Source: Lacrimispora xylanolytica
Lineage (GTDB): Bacteria; Bacillota; Clostridia; Lachnospirales; Lachnospiraceae
Assembly (NCBI RefSeq): GCF_026723765.1
Contig: NZ_CP113524.1
Location: 310,001-374,000, forward strand
Length of the DNA: 64,000 nt
Direction: 5' to 3'
Positions 50,678-59,454 of the stretch are shown here, in pieces. Under the pieces are notes generated by a model. The model made no database searches. It had not been told where the DNA came from and saw nothing but the letters and a program-made list of their open reading frames with translations. Positions within the stretch are counted from its first letter, which is position 1. Every line of letters starts with the position of its first letter. The position numbers were made by a program, and so were the translations under genes.

Positions 50678-52225
50678 ATGGAAAATTTTGATTATGATTT
50701 ACGTTCCATCCAAGAAGCAAGGGATTTAGCAAGAAGCGGAGAAGCAGCAGCAAAAGCAATTGCAAAATATACAGATGCACAGATTGATGCAATCTTAAGA
50801 AGTATGGCAAAAGCAGGAGAGGAGCATGCGCTCTGTCTCGGCGAAATGGCAGCAGAAGAAACTGGATTTGGTAAGGCAGCAGATAAGGCATATAAGAACC
50901 ATGCAGCTTCCACTCTTCTTTACGAGCAGATCAAGGATATGAAGACAACAGGAATTCTTTCCGAAGATCATGCAACAGGAACCATTGAGGTAGCTGAGCC
51001 GGTAGGTCTTATTATGGGTATTGTACCTTCTACAAACCCAACCTCAACTGTATTCTTTAAATCCATGACAGCAATCAAGTCAGGAAATGCAATTGTATTT
51101 TCCCCACATCCATCAGCAGCAAAATGTACCTTAAAAGCAGCTGAAGTGATGCGTGATGCAGCAATCGCAGCTGGCGCTCCAGAAGGAATCATCGGCTGTG
51201 TGACCATGCCATCTATGGGCTCCACCAATGAACTGATGAAGTGCAAAGAAGTTGCTATCATCATCGCAACTGGCGGTCCTGGAATGGTTAAGGCAGCTTA
51301 CAGTGCAGGAAAGCCAGCCATCGGCGTAGGCGCAGGAAACTCTCCAGCTTACATCGAGAAGACTGCAAATGTAAAAGAAGCTGTTAAAACAATCATCGCC
51401 AGCAAGACATTTGACTACGGTACCATCTGTGCTTCTGAGCAGTCTATCATCTGCGAGGAAAGCAACCACGCAGAAGTGGTTTCAGAGTTAAAGGCTCAGG
51501 GCGGATACTTTATGACAAAAGAAGAGACAGACAAGGTTTGCAATCTGTTATTTAAGAACGGACATAACATGAATGCAAAATTTGTAGGACGTTCTCCTCA
51601 GGTTATCGCTGCAGCAGCTGGAATCCAGATTCCAGAAGGAACCAAAGTTTTAATCGGTAAGCAGGAAGGCGTAGGAGAAGGTTATCCGTTATCTTACGAG
51701 AAACTGACAACCGTACTTGCTTTCTATACCGTTAAGGATTGGGAAGAAGCTTGTGGACTGAGCATCCGTCTGTTACAGAACGGTATCGGACATACCATGA
51801 GCATTCATACTCAGGACCGTGACAAGGTAATCAAGTTTGCAGCTAAGCCAGCTTCCAGAATCCTTGTAAACACTGGCGGAAGCCAGGGCGGAACTGGAAT
51901 CAGCACAGGTCTTCCAATTTCCTTTACTTTAGGATGCGGTACCTGCGGCGGAAGCTCTGTTTCTGAGAACGTTAGTCCAAAGCACTTAATCAACATCAAA
52001 ACAGTAGCTTACGGATTAAAGGACTGTGCAACCATCGTAGAAAATGATCCTACTTTCACATGGAAGAATGGAAGCACAAAGACAGCTTGCAGTCCATCTG
52101 ATTTTGTATCTTCTTTTGAGAAAAAGGAAACAGCTCAGGCAGCATCCTGTCAGAGTGGTTGTGATGACAATGAAAAGTTAGCAGCTCTTGTAAAAGAGAT
52201 CGTGTTAGCGATGAAGGGTCAGTAA
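50678..52225 (+). CDS. CoA-acylating acetaldehyde dehydrogenase
   Basis: Aldehyde dehydrogenase of 515 residues with an intact active site: Cys251 in GTICASEQS, and ATGGPGMVKAAYSAGKPAIG. It turns acetaldehyde and CoA to acetyl-CoA and NADH inside the shell. The N-terminal DYDLRSIQEARDLARSGEAA helix is a likely encapsulation peptide. The C-terminal tail (ACSPSDF, QSGCDDNEKLAALVKEIVLA) is an extra helix. The paralogue at 40301 has Ser at the same residue number. Confidence 0.93.
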   Translation: MENFDYDLRSIQEARDLARSGEAAAKAIAKYTDAQIDAILRSMAKAGEEHALCLGEMAAEETGFGKAADKAYKNHAASTLLYEQIKDMKTTGILSEDHATGTIEVAEPVGLIMGIVPSTNPTSTVFFKSMTAIKSGNAIVFSPHPSAAKCTLKAAEVMRDAAIAAGAPEGIIGCVTMPSMGSTNELMKCKEVAIIIATGGPGMVKAAYSAGKPAIGVGAGNSPAYIEKTANVKEAVKTIIASKTFDYGTICASEQSIICEESNHAEVVSELKAQGGYFMTKEETDKVCNLLFKNGHNMNAKFVGRSPQVIAAAAGIQIPEGTKVLIGKQEGVGEGYPLSYEKLTTVLAFYTVKDWEEACGLSIRLLQNGIGHTMSIHTQDRDKVIKFAAKPASRILVNTGGSQGGTGISTGLPISFTLGCGTCGGSSVSENVSPKHLINIKTVAYGLKDCATIVENDPTFTWKNGSTKTACSPSDFVSSFEKKETAQAASCQSGCDDNEKLAALVKEIVLAMKGQ

Positions 52226-52249
52226 ACACAACTGGGAAAGGAAAGTATC

Positions 52250-52885
52250 ATGGATAAATACGAAGCAGTCATTCAGCTTTTAATGGAAGCAGTAAAATCA
52301 GATTCCGGAAAAGATGACTTCAAAATACCAGTAGGTGTTTCCAATCGTCACGTACATCTGTCCCAGGAAGATTTAGAGGCTCTTTTTGGTAAGGGATATG
52401 AGCTTACCAACATGAAAGAGTTATCCCAGCCAGGACAGTTTGCCTGCAAGGAAACACTGACCATCTGCGGCCCTAAGGGTGCCATTGAGAAGGTTCGTAT
52501 CTTAGGACCGGTCAGAAAGCAGACTCAGGTGGAGATTCTGGCAGCCGACAGCTTTAAGCTTGGTAAAAAGGCTCAGCCAAAGATGTCCGGTGAATTATCC
52601 GGAACACCAGGAATCACACTGGTGGGACCGAAAGGTTCTGTTGAAACAAAAGAAGGCGTTATCGTTGCCCAGAGACATATTCATATGAGCCCATCCGATG
52701 CGCTGAAATTCGGCGTACACGACGGACAGGAAGTAAGCATTAAGACAGAAGGAATCCGTGGAGGCATCTTTGATCATGTTGCCATCCGCGTAACCGATAC
52801 TTCAAGCCTTGAATGCCATTTAGACACTGAGGAAGCCAACGCTATGGGCCTTGGCGGCTCCGCAACTGTCACCATTGTTAAATAA
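52250..52885 (+). CDS. pduL: PduL-like phosphotransacylase
   Basis: Phosphate propanoyl/acetyltransferase of 211 residues. Two beta-barrel halves each hold zinc-binding histidines (SNRHVHLS and QRHIHMS), followed by VHDGQEVSI. It moves the acetyl group from CoA to phosphate and frees CoA within the shell. The N-terminal helix (KYEAVIQLLMEAVKS) is a probable encapsulation peptide. Confidence 0.94.
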   Translation: MDKYEAVIQLLMEAVKSDSGKDDFKIPVGVSNRHVHLSQEDLEALFGKGYELTNMKELSQPGQFACKETLTICGPKGAIEKVRILGPVRKQTQVEILAADSFKLGKKAQPKMSGELSGTPGITLVGPKGSVETKEGVIVAQRHIHMSPSDALKFGVHDGQEVSIKTEGIRGGIFDHVAIRVTDTSSLECHLDTEEANAMGLGGSATVTIVK

Positions 52886-52930
52886 GTGAACCAATAAAAA
52901 TTTATATATATAATCAGGAGGATTAATAAT

Positions 52931-53215
52931 ATGAAATACGATGCATTAGGAATGATTGAGACTAAAGGTTTAATTGGATCTATCGAAGCAGCAGACGCTA
53001 TGGTTAAAGCAGCAAACGTTACTTTAATCGGTAAGGAATTCGTAGGTGGCGGCCTTGTTACTGTTATGGTAAGAGGCGATGTAGGTGCTGTTAAGGCAGC
53101 TACAGATGCAGGTGCAGCAGCAGCTCAGCGTGTAGGCGAGCTGGTTTCCGTACACGTAATTCCTCGTCCACACGCAGAAGTGGAAACAATTCTTCCAGCA
53201 ACAAAAGAGATTTAA
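52931..53215 (+). CDS. BMC-H shell hexamer protein 5, twin of protein 1
   Basis: Shell protein of 94 residues, identical to 38051-38341 over residues 1-89 but with many silent differences in DNA, and a different tail (ATKEI rather than KDKKEIK). It is last in the operon, followed by a terminator. Having the same main tile at both ends of a 16-kb operon may keep shell supply high at both ends of the message. Confidence 0.95.
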   Translation: MKYDALGMIETKGLIGSIEAADAMVKAANVTLIGKEFVGGGLVTVMVRGDVGAVKAATDAGAAAAQRVGELVSVHVIPRPHAEVETILPATKEI

Positions 53216-53227
53216 TTACAGCTTCCT

Positions 53228-53274
53228 AAGAGGTCTGGCTTTCTCCGTATATCGGAGGGAGCCAGACCTCTTTT
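53228..53274 (+). terminator. Terminator of the cut operon
   Basis: AAGAGGTCTGGCT pairs with AGCCAGACCTCTT, with an inner CTCC/GGAG, then TTT. Confidence 0.9.
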
Positions 53275-53330
53275 CTGGTATATTGGAGAAATCATATGAT
53301 TCCACAGGCATCTTGATTTAAGAAATATCA

Positions 53331-53400
53331 TAAGGTACCTTAATATTTTCCTTGACAATATACAAAAGCTGATTTAGTATATAAATTATAAGGTACCTTA
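53331..53400 (+). promoter_or_regulatory. MarR 1 promoter between two TAAGGTACCTTA operators
   Basis: Perfect 12-bp palindrome TAAGGTACCTTA at 53331-53342 and again at 53389-53400. Between them TTGACA (53352-53357), 17 bp, TAGTAT. One site lies before the -35 and one after the -10, a design for tight autorepression by the MarR protein. Confidence 0.88.
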
Positions 53401-53421
53401 GTAATGAAAGGAGAACAAATT

Positions 53422-54036
53422 ATGGAGACAAATACATCTGAAAAGCTATTGCAACAAATTCGAAATTGTACCAATCTGGTTCACAGACTGATTCACCGGG
53501 AACACCATACTATGAATTCAGGAATCATGGGAAGTGGTATGGGACGCGGACAAGGACTTGTCCTTCGTATGCTTGCGGAACATGATGGCATGACTCAGTC
53601 AGAGATTGCTGAGAAGCTTGATATCCGTCCTTCTTCCCTTGGAGAACTTGTGATGAAGCTTGTTGAAAACGGCTTTGTGGAACGCCGGCAAAATGAGAAA
53701 GATAAACGGGTCATCAATGTTTATCTCACAGAGAAGGGACGGGAGATGGAAGGCCAGTTTATAAATAAGAGGCAGCAGTCAGCCAAATCGTGGTGCGCCG
53801 GGTTGTCAGAAGATGAGAAGGAACAGCTTTCAGGGCTGTTGGGTAAACTGATCTCTTCTATGGAAGAATCAATGTCAAAGGACGAGGCCGGATTTTCAAG
53901 TCAGGATATGCCCTTTGGTCATGGACATATGGGTATGGGCCATGATGAGCGTTCACGCCATGACCTGCATTCCCGAGGTGGTCATTTTGGAAAACGGTGC
54001 GGTGGTCATGGAAATGATTGGCGGAATGGATTATAA
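53422..54036 (+). CDS. MarR-family regulator 1 with His/Gly/Met-rich tail
   Basis: Winged-helix repressor of 204 residues. MTQSEIAEKLDIRPSSLGELVMKL is the recognition region and EKDKRVINVYLTEKG the wing. The last 50 residues are full of His, Gly and Met (GHGHMGMGH, HSRGGHFGK, CGGHG), suggesting metal binding. The ribosome site AAAGGAGA places the start at ATG 53422; ATG 53404 lies before it. No target gene other than itself is obvious. Confidence 0.88.
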   Translation: METNTSEKLLQQIRNCTNLVHRLIHREHHTMNSGIMGSGMGRGQGLVLRMLAEHDGMTQSEIAEKLDIRPSSLGELVMKLVENGFVERRQNEKDKRVINVYLTEKGREMEGQFINKRQQSAKSWCAGLSEDEKEQLSGLLGKLISSMEESMSKDEAGFSSQDMPFGHGHMGMGHDERSRHDLHSRGGHFGKRCGGHGNDWRNGL

Positions 54037-54064
54037 GTTCATTACTGTTCGTGTATTCCATTAT

Positions 54065-54106
54065 GAGAGGTCGAGGTCGTCAGAGGAACTCGATCTCAGA
54101 CCTTTT
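54065..54106 (+). terminator. Terminator of MarR 1
   Basis: An AGGTC-GAG arm pairs with CTC-GACCT around a short middle part, then TTTT. The pairing has small mismatches. Confidence 0.65.
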
Positions 54107-54140
54107 GTTGACAATTGATGGGACAGTAGATATAATTAGA

Positions 54141-54150
54141 TAGAATTCTA
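54141..54150. promoter_or_regulatory. TAGAATTCTA operator before MarR 2
   Basis: Perfect 10-bp palindrome. The same sequence occurs twice before the efflux gene (54693 and 54708), so MarR 2 probably represses both units. Confidence 0.8.
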
Positions 54151-54202
54151 ATTAATTACGGGTTTCATTAAAAAAATGTGAGCGAAGAGGCTGGTGATAT
54201 AT

Positions 54203-54649
54203 ATGGATACACACATGAATAACAACAGTTATGAATTTTATTTAAGATCAATCGTACATGCCATGAAGCAAATGCTGGACAATAAGCTTCTACCTTATGA
54301 CATCACCAATCAGCAGGCACGCTTGCTGGGTGACTTAGATCAACGGCTTAGAAGAGAGGAAGAAATTGTTCAAAAGGACTTGGAACGTTCCATGAAATTA
54401 AGAGGGCCGTCTATTACCAGCCTGTTGCAGGGGTTAGAGCGGAAAGGATTTATTTCACGCAGCACAGGAAACGAAGATGGTCGGACAAAACAGGTAGATA
54501 TCACTGAAAAAGGAAGAGCGCTGATCGAAGAGGTTGAAAGCTCTTTTAAAGAATTAGAACAGCTCCTTGTAGAAGGAATGTCAGAGGAAGAGAAAACAGC
54601 CTATTTACGCTTTCTCCGGATATCTTTTCATAATTTAAAAATAGAGTAA
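54203..54649 (+). CDS. MarR-family regulator 2
   Basis: Winged-helix regulator of 148 residues. ERSMKLRGPSITSLLQGLER is the recognition region and NEDGRTKQVDITEKG the wing. It carries the same operator at its own promoter and at the pump gene, 87 bp downstream, so it should be released by a compound the pump exports. ATG 54203 is about 12 bases from GAGG; GTG 54194 would be too close. Confidence 0.88.
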   Translation: MDTHMNNNSYEFYLRSIVHAMKQMLDNKLLPYDITNQQARLLGDLDQRLRREEEIVQKDLERSMKLRGPSITSLLQGLERKGFISRSTGNEDGRTKQVDITEKGRALIEEVESSFKELEQLLVEGMSEEEKTAYLRFLRISFHNLKIE

Positions 54650-54692
54650 TGGTTGTCAATAAAAGCTTGATACTATTGCTTGGCAAATTAGA

Positions 54693-54717
54693 TAGAATTC
54701 TATTTAATAGAATTCTA
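54693..54717. promoter_or_regulatory. Two TAGAATTCTA operators before the efflux pump
   Basis: TAGAATTCTA at 54693-54702 and 54708-54717, spaced 15 bp centre to centre. AAAGGAGGA ribosome site follows. Third copy at 54141. Confidence 0.85.
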
Positions 54718-54736
54718 ATTAAAGGAGGATTATCGT

Positions 54737-56161
54737 ATGGATCAAACAAATTCAATTAAAAAACAAGCCGATCCATCTCGGCTCACACTACGGCTGAGAC
54801 TCATATTGGCTGTTGTAATTATTGCAGATATTCTGGATCTCATGGACTCAAACATCACCAATATCGCAGCACCCTCCATTGTTCAAAACATTGGAGGAGG
54901 CGAGTCTCTGATCAAATGGCTTGGTGCAAGTTATGCTTTAGCAATGGGCGTGCTGCTGGTCATTGGCGGACGCCTGGGGGACCGTTATGGGAAACGGCGA
55001 ATGTTTCTGATTGGCATAACAGGATTTACGTTGGCTTCGGCGTTTTGCGGTTTATCTGTCAATCCGTCCATGCTGATTGCAGGGAGGCTGGTACAAGGGG
55101 GCTTTGGTGCTCTGCTCATTCCCCAAGGTATGAGCATCTTAATGTCCTCATTTACCCGGGAACAGTTTCCACGTGCGGTCAGCGCTTTTGGACCGGTTAT
55201 GAGTCTCTCCTCTGTGATTGGCCCTATTTTAGCAGGATTTATTATTCAGGCGAACATCGGCGGGCTTGACTGGCGCCCGGTGTTCCTCATCAACATCGTT
55301 CTTGGTCTGGTGGGCTTTGTTGCTGCGGTTAAGTTATTGCCTCATGACCAGCCTGACTCCAATGAAAAGCTGGATGGCATCGGTACTGCTCTATTGGGAG
55401 TATCAATGTTCGGTCTGATCTTTGGCTTAAATGAGGGCTCAACGGCTGGCTGGACCATTCTGCCAATTGCCAGTCTCATAACAGGTGGCGTGATGCTTGT
55501 GGCCTTTTCACTCCGTCAGCGTAACGCTGAAAATCCCCTGATTAAACCTTCGCTTTTTAAGAATAAAGGATTCACCTCCGGATTAGTATTGGGTCTCGGT
55601 TTTTTTGCAGCAGTAAATGGCCTGGCTTATGTTATTTCCTTGTTCTTTCAGCTGGTTCTTCATCTTACTCCCTATGAGGCAGCGCTTGGTCTATGCCCAA
55701 TGGCAATCGGCATTGTGATCTCCTCCATGGTCTGCCGGCCACTGTTAACAAGGCTTGGACGTACCGTTATTGTCATGGGGCTTGCTGCCACACTGATAGG
55801 CGCTCTCGGTCTCTGGCTTACCGTCTTAATCAAAGGAATGGCCGATACGGCTTTACTGACAGCTCCTGCCATCTTAGTGATCGGTGCAGGTATGGGCGCT
55901 TGCTTCAGCAGCATTTATGAAGTGGCTCTCGGCGATATCGAGCATGACGAAGCAGGCAGCGCAAGTGGTTCTCTAAGTGCCGTACAGCAATTAGCAGCGG
56001 CAATGGGTTCTGCCGTAGTAACTACGATTTTCTTTCATCTTCAGACTACCGTTGGAGATATTGGAGCCATGGAGACCAGTATTTTAATTGTAGCAGGAAT
56101 TGTTTGCATTTGCCTTGGGCTTGTTTGGTTTATGCCGAGGTCGGCGCCTTCAGAAGAGTAA
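54737..56161 (+). CDS. MFS drug efflux pump, DHA2 (14-TM) family
   Basis: Proton-driven exporter of 474 residues with about 14 transmembrane helices. Motif A GGRLGDRYGKRRMF and the first-helix DLMDSNITNIAAPSI fit EmrB/QacA-type pumps; GPVMSLSSVIGPILAGF is the antiporter motif C. Under control of MarR 2 by two operators. Substrate unknown; probably a toxic amphiphile or antibiotic. Confidence 0.92.
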   Translation: MDQTNSIKKQADPSRLTLRLRLILAVVIIADILDLMDSNITNIAAPSIVQNIGGGESLIKWLGASYALAMGVLLVIGGRLGDRYGKRRMFLIGITGFTLASAFCGLSVNPSMLIAGRLVQGGFGALLIPQGMSILMSSFTREQFPRAVSAFGPVMSLSSVIGPILAGFIIQANIGGLDWRPVFLINIVLGLVGFVAAVKLLPHDQPDSNEKLDGIGTALLGVSMFGLIFGLNEGSTAGWTILPIASLITGGVMLVAFSLRQRNAENPLIKPSLFKNKGFTSGLVLGLGFFAAVNGLAYVISLFFQLVLHLTPYEAALGLCPMAIGIVISSMVCRPLLTRLGRTVIVMGLAATLIGALGLWLTVLIKGMADTALLTAPAILVIGAGMGACFSSIYEVALGDIEHDEAGSASGSLSAVQQLAAAMGSAVVTTIFFHLQTTVGDIGAMETSILIVAGIVCICLGLVWFMPRSAPSEE

Positions 56162-56284
56162 GGAGGAAAGGAAATCCTTTTTCATGGACAAATTTCACCC
56201 CATTGGGTATAATATCAGTTGCATGTACTCAAACCGTATGCTTTAAACTGCGGTTTTATGGCATCGGAAAGCAGGAGGCATTTT

Positions 56285-56677
56285 ATGATAAAAGAGGACA
56301 AGAAGCTGACTCTTGAGGTTGCAGCAGGAATCGGGATTTTTACAGGAGCAGCCTTGCTTTTAGCACTGATTATTTATCCCCGTCCGTCTGTATTTGCAGG
56401 ACTTTTGTTAGGGATGGTCTTATCCCTGGCTATGTTTTTTTCCATGGCGGCAGTGGTTAAGCTTTGTTTAAAGACCCAGAGCAAAAAGTTTACCGTCATG
56501 TTCACTGCCACAAGCTCACTGGCCCGTTATATGATACTGTTTGCTGTCCTTTTAGTGGTAGTAAGGAAGTATTCGGACCTGTTTCAACCCATAGCGGTTG
56601 TAATTGGTATGTTTGGGGTCAAGGCTGGGGCGTTTATGCAGCCGCTGATTCACCGAATGATTCAGAAGAATAAGTAG
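56285..56677 (+). CDS. AtpI-like small membrane protein
   Basis: Membrane protein of 130 residues with four hydrophobic helices and a basic end (HRMIQKNK). Size and layout resemble ATP synthase subunit I, but no ATP synthase genes are near. Start ATG 56285 has AGGAGG; the longer frame begins well before it. AAAGGA-AA-TCCTTT followed by T (56167-56180) may end the pump transcript upstream. Confidence 0.6.
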   Translation: MIKEDKKLTLEVAAGIGIFTGAALLLALIIYPRPSVFAGLLLGMVLSLAMFFSMAAVVKLCLKTQSKKFTVMFTATSSLARYMILFAVLLVVVRKYSDLFQPIAVVIGMFGVKAGAFMQPLIHRMIQKNK

Positions 56678-56780
56678 AAAGTAATCCCAGAATCTGGATA
56701 AAAAGCCGTATGTTATAGATGAATACAGTAATTTGTGGTATACTATATGGCAGATAAAACAGAACAGGGAGAAGATATAC

Positions 56781-57701
56781 ATGAAATCAACGTCATTAGT
56801 TATTATGGCTGCTGGTATTGGAAGCCGGTTCGGGGGTGGAATCAAGCAGCTGGAGCCTGTAGGGCCAAATGGTGAGATTATTATGGATTATTCCATTCAC
56901 GATGCACTGGAAGCTGGGTTTAATAAGATTGTGTTCATTATCCGTAAGGACATAGAACACGATTTTAAAGAGATTATCGGTAAAAGGATCGAAAAGGTAG
57001 CACCTGTTTTCTATGCGTATCAGGAGCTTTATGATCTTCCCCAGGGATTTACAAAGCCAGCAGAACGGACAAAGCCATGGGGGACTGGTCAGGCCATCTT
57101 ATGTGCCAAAGAGGTGATTCATGAACCATTTGCAGTCATTAATGCAGACGATTACTACGGAAAAGAAGGTTTTGTTAAGATTCATGATTATCTGGTAAAC
57201 CACATGGATACAGAGGCCACCCCTTATGATATCTGTATGGCCGGATTTGTCCTTGGCAACACCTTAAGTGAAAATGGTGGAGTGACCCGTGGAATATGTC
57301 AGGTAGACGAAAACGGAATCTTAAAGGAAGTGACCGAAACATATGAGCTTCAAAGAAGCGGGGAAGAAGCAAAAGGAAGAAGGGATGGAGGAGAAACAGT
57401 CCTTATTCCTCTGACCCAGAATGTTTCCATGAATATGTGGGGACTTTCACCAGAGTTTTTAGAGGAGCTTAAAAGAGGTTTTCCAGTCTTTTTAAATGAA
57501 GTGAAAGAAGGAGATATAAAGTCTGAATATCTGCTTCCTAAAATCATTGACAAGCTTGTCCAGAATCATGAAGCAAAGGTACGTGTTCTTGAAACAAAGG
57601 ACCGATGGTTCGGTGTTACCTATAAGGAAGACAAAGAAGCAGTTGCGTCATCGATTAAAGCCCTGATTTCGGAAGGAGTTTACAAGACTCCATTGTTTTA
57701 A
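56781..57701 (+). CDS. Sugar-nucleotidyltransferase-like protein
   Basis: Nucleotidyltransferase-fold enzyme of 306 residues. MAAGIGSRFGGGIKQLEPVG is the nucleotide-binding loop, and INADDYYG carries the metal-binding aspartates. It likely activates a sugar phosphate with NTP; substrate not known. Start ATG 56781 with AGGGAGAAG; the longer frame starts in a poor context. Terminator follows. Confidence 0.88.
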   Translation: MKSTSLVIMAAGIGSRFGGGIKQLEPVGPNGEIIMDYSIHDALEAGFNKIVFIIRKDIEHDFKEIIGKRIEKVAPVFYAYQELYDLPQGFTKPAERTKPWGTGQAILCAKEVIHEPFAVINADDYYGKEGFVKIHDYLVNHMDTEATPYDICMAGFVLGNTLSENGGVTRGICQVDENGILKEVTETYELQRSGEEAKGRRDGGETVLIPLTQNVSMNMWGLSPEFLEELKRGFPVFLNEVKEGDIKSEYLLPKIIDKLVQNHEAKVRVLETKDRWFGVTYKEDKEAVASSIKALISEGVYKTPLF

Positions 57702-57718
57702 GTAAACAAGGAACGAAG

Positions 57719-57768
57719 AAAGATGTATTTCTGATGATTGGAAAGATCAGGAATATATCTTTTTTTTG
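57719..57768 (+). terminator. Terminator of nucleotidyltransferase gene
   Basis: AAGAT-TATT-CTGAT pairs with ATCAG-AATA-ATCTT (two single mismatches), then eight T. Confidence 0.85.
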
Positions 57769-57843
57769 TTAAAAAGCTCACTTTCACATCCCGGGAAGCA
57801 TACTATGTGATGTATAAGTTTATAGCAGGGAGTGAGAACAACC

Positions 57844-58593
57844 GTGCCCAATAACTCGGATTATACTTATGGTGACGATATGGGACAGATGGGGCAGGAT
57901 ATGATATCCGGCGACATAATCCCTGACGGGGGTCCCTTAGAAAGCAAGGATTTCATTGTACAGGATTTGGAATACTTGCAGGGAATGTACCCAGGATACA
58001 TGAAACGTCTGCAGGAGTACGTGGTTTCTGCATGTGATCATCTGGATTATAAGAACAGTCCAATGTACGACGAATATCCGGACCGTATATTAATTAACCA
58101 GATTTGTGATTCCATATGCAGCCAGATTCTTAACGATGGCATTCTATCAGAGGAGGAGCCAGAAGCAGGCAGTGAAGCCCCTGATTCCTTTCAATCTACG
58201 GTAGAAATTGAAGAATGGGGAGAGGAAGCAGAAGAACTTGAACGGCTCACAAAGCAAAATAACTCCTCCTGGGGTCCGAATCCACCTTGGGGGCCACCCT
58301 GGGGACCGAATCCGGGGCCAAAACGTCCCTGGGGTCCATGGGGCCCGCCTCCTGGCCCGAAAAACCCCTGGGGTCCATGGGGCCCGCCACCAGGAAAGAA
58401 CCCTGGCTGTGGAAATCCATGGGGACCGCCATGTGGTAAGCCCTGGGGACCAAATCAACCCTGGGGCCCACCGTGGGGACCAAACTGGGGACCTCCAGGA
58501 CCGAAGAATAATCGGTGGTTAACCGATGTGGTTTCCGTCCTGCTGGTCAATGAGATGCATCGCAGAAGATGCGCATCAGGTCGTTGTAGATAA
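57844..58593 (+). CDS. Trp-Gly-Pro repeat protein
   Basis: Protein of 249 residues. The first 145 form an acidic helical domain (DFIVQDLEYLQGMYPGYMK, KRLQEYVVSACDHL) that looks like those of small spore-associated proteins. Residues 146-225 are tandem PWGPPWGPN and GPWGPPPGPK repeats, highly rich in Pro, Trp and Gly. The end is basic (HRRRCASGRCR). Possible spore-surface or coat protein; the repeats may crosslink or bind. GTG 57844 was chosen over GTG 57832, which abuts the AGGGA. Confidence 0.65.
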   Translation: MPNNSDYTYGDDMGQMGQDMISGDIIPDGGPLESKDFIVQDLEYLQGMYPGYMKRLQEYVVSACDHLDYKNSPMYDEYPDRILINQICDSICSQILNDGILSEEEPEAGSEAPDSFQSTVEIEEWGEEAEELERLTKQNNSSWGPNPPWGPPWGPNPGPKRPWGPWGPPPGPKNPWGPWGPPPGKNPGCGNPWGPPCGKPWGPNQPWGPPWGPNWGPPGPKNNRWLTDVVSVLLVNEMHRRRCASGRCR

Positions 58594-58596
58594 TAT

Positions 58597-58647
58597 AAAA
58601 AGGTGTGTTTCCCTCTAACTTAAGTTAGTGATGAAACACACCTTTTT
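58597..58647. terminator. Bidirectional terminator between converging genes
   Basis: AAAAAGGTGTGTTTC pairs perfectly with GAAACACACCTTTTT (15 bp), with A and T runs on both sides and an inner CTAACTTAAGTTAG palindrome. Serves the repeat-protein gene and the minus-strand ABC operon. Confidence 0.92.
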
Positions 58648-58685
58648 ATATGCTAGAAATAGCCCCTATATACGCACCGTAATTC

Positions 58686-59453
58686 TCAGGAAAATGGCAT
58701 ATAGGCAATGCCAAGCTCCCCGGTCACGGGGTTCGTATAGATTTCACAGGAAACATCATATACCTCACGAATCAGCTTGCTGGTCAAAAGCTCCTTTGGC
58801 GTGCCCTGGGCCATAAGCTTACCTTGCTTCATGACATAGAGATAATCACAGTACTCCGCAGCGAGCTCCAGATCATGAAGGGCAGCAAGGGTGCCGATAT
58901 TCATTTGCTTTACAATGGATAAGATCTGAAGCTGATATTTAATATCCAGATGATTGGTGGGCTCATCCATTACAAGAAAGGAAGGCTGTTGTGCAATGGC
59001 ACGTGCCAGGATCACACGCTGCTTTTCACCGCCGGATAAGGTGAGATAGCTCCTGTCCTCATATCCGGTCAGACTGACTTTATTAAGGGCTTCCCTCACG
59101 ATCTTATAATCTTCCTCGGTATCCCGTTCCATAAACTTTTTATGGGGAGTCCGGCCCATTAAAACCATTTCCTCTACGGTAAAATCAAAGCTTAAATCAT
59201 TAAACTGACCAACAACACCCATAATACGGGAGACTGACAGAGGTTCTGAATTCAGTACGTCCAAATCGCCTAAGTAAATGTTTCCTTTTTTTGGTTTAAT
59301 GACCTTATAAATGCTCTTAAGCAGTGTAGATTTCCCGCATCCATTGGGTCCTATTAAACCTACAAACTGTTTGTTTTTCACTTTAATCGAAATATCGTTT
59401 ACAATATCCGTATTTGCCAATGTAACGATCATATTTTCTGCTCTAAGTTCCAT
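58686..59453 (-). CDS. Siderophore/cobalamin-type ABC transporter ATPase
   Basis: ATPase of 255 residues: Walker A GPNGCGKST, signature LSGGEKQRV, Walker B FLVMDEP and ALHDLELAAEYC. It powers import with the FecCD permease coded one base upstream. Start ATG 59453 with GGAGG inside the permease end; seven extra codons of the longer frame lie before the site. Confidence 0.93.
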   Translation of the reverse strand: MELRAENMIVTLANTDIVNDISIKVKNKQFVGLIGPNGCGKSTLLKSIYKVIKPKKGNIYLGDLDVLNSEPLSVSRIMGVVGQFNDLSFDFTVEEMVLMGRTPHKKFMERDTEEDYKIVREALNKVSLTGYEDRSYLTLSGGEKQRVILARAIAQQPSFLVMDEPTNHLDIKYQLQILSIVKQMNIGTLAALHDLELAAEYCDYLYVMKQGKLMAQGTPKELLTSKLIREVYDVSCEIYTNPVTGELGIAYMPFS

Positions 59454-59454
59454 C

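Noticed and set aside
58247-58522. Long open frames on both strands across the Trp-Gly-Pro repeat
   Set aside because: They arise from the repeated GC-rich codons of the real gene; they have no ribosome site and no sensible protein.
57844-58593. A CRISPR array in the repetitive stretch
   Set aside because: Repeats are codon-sized and contiguous without unique spacers; no array or cas gene is seen anywhere in the window.
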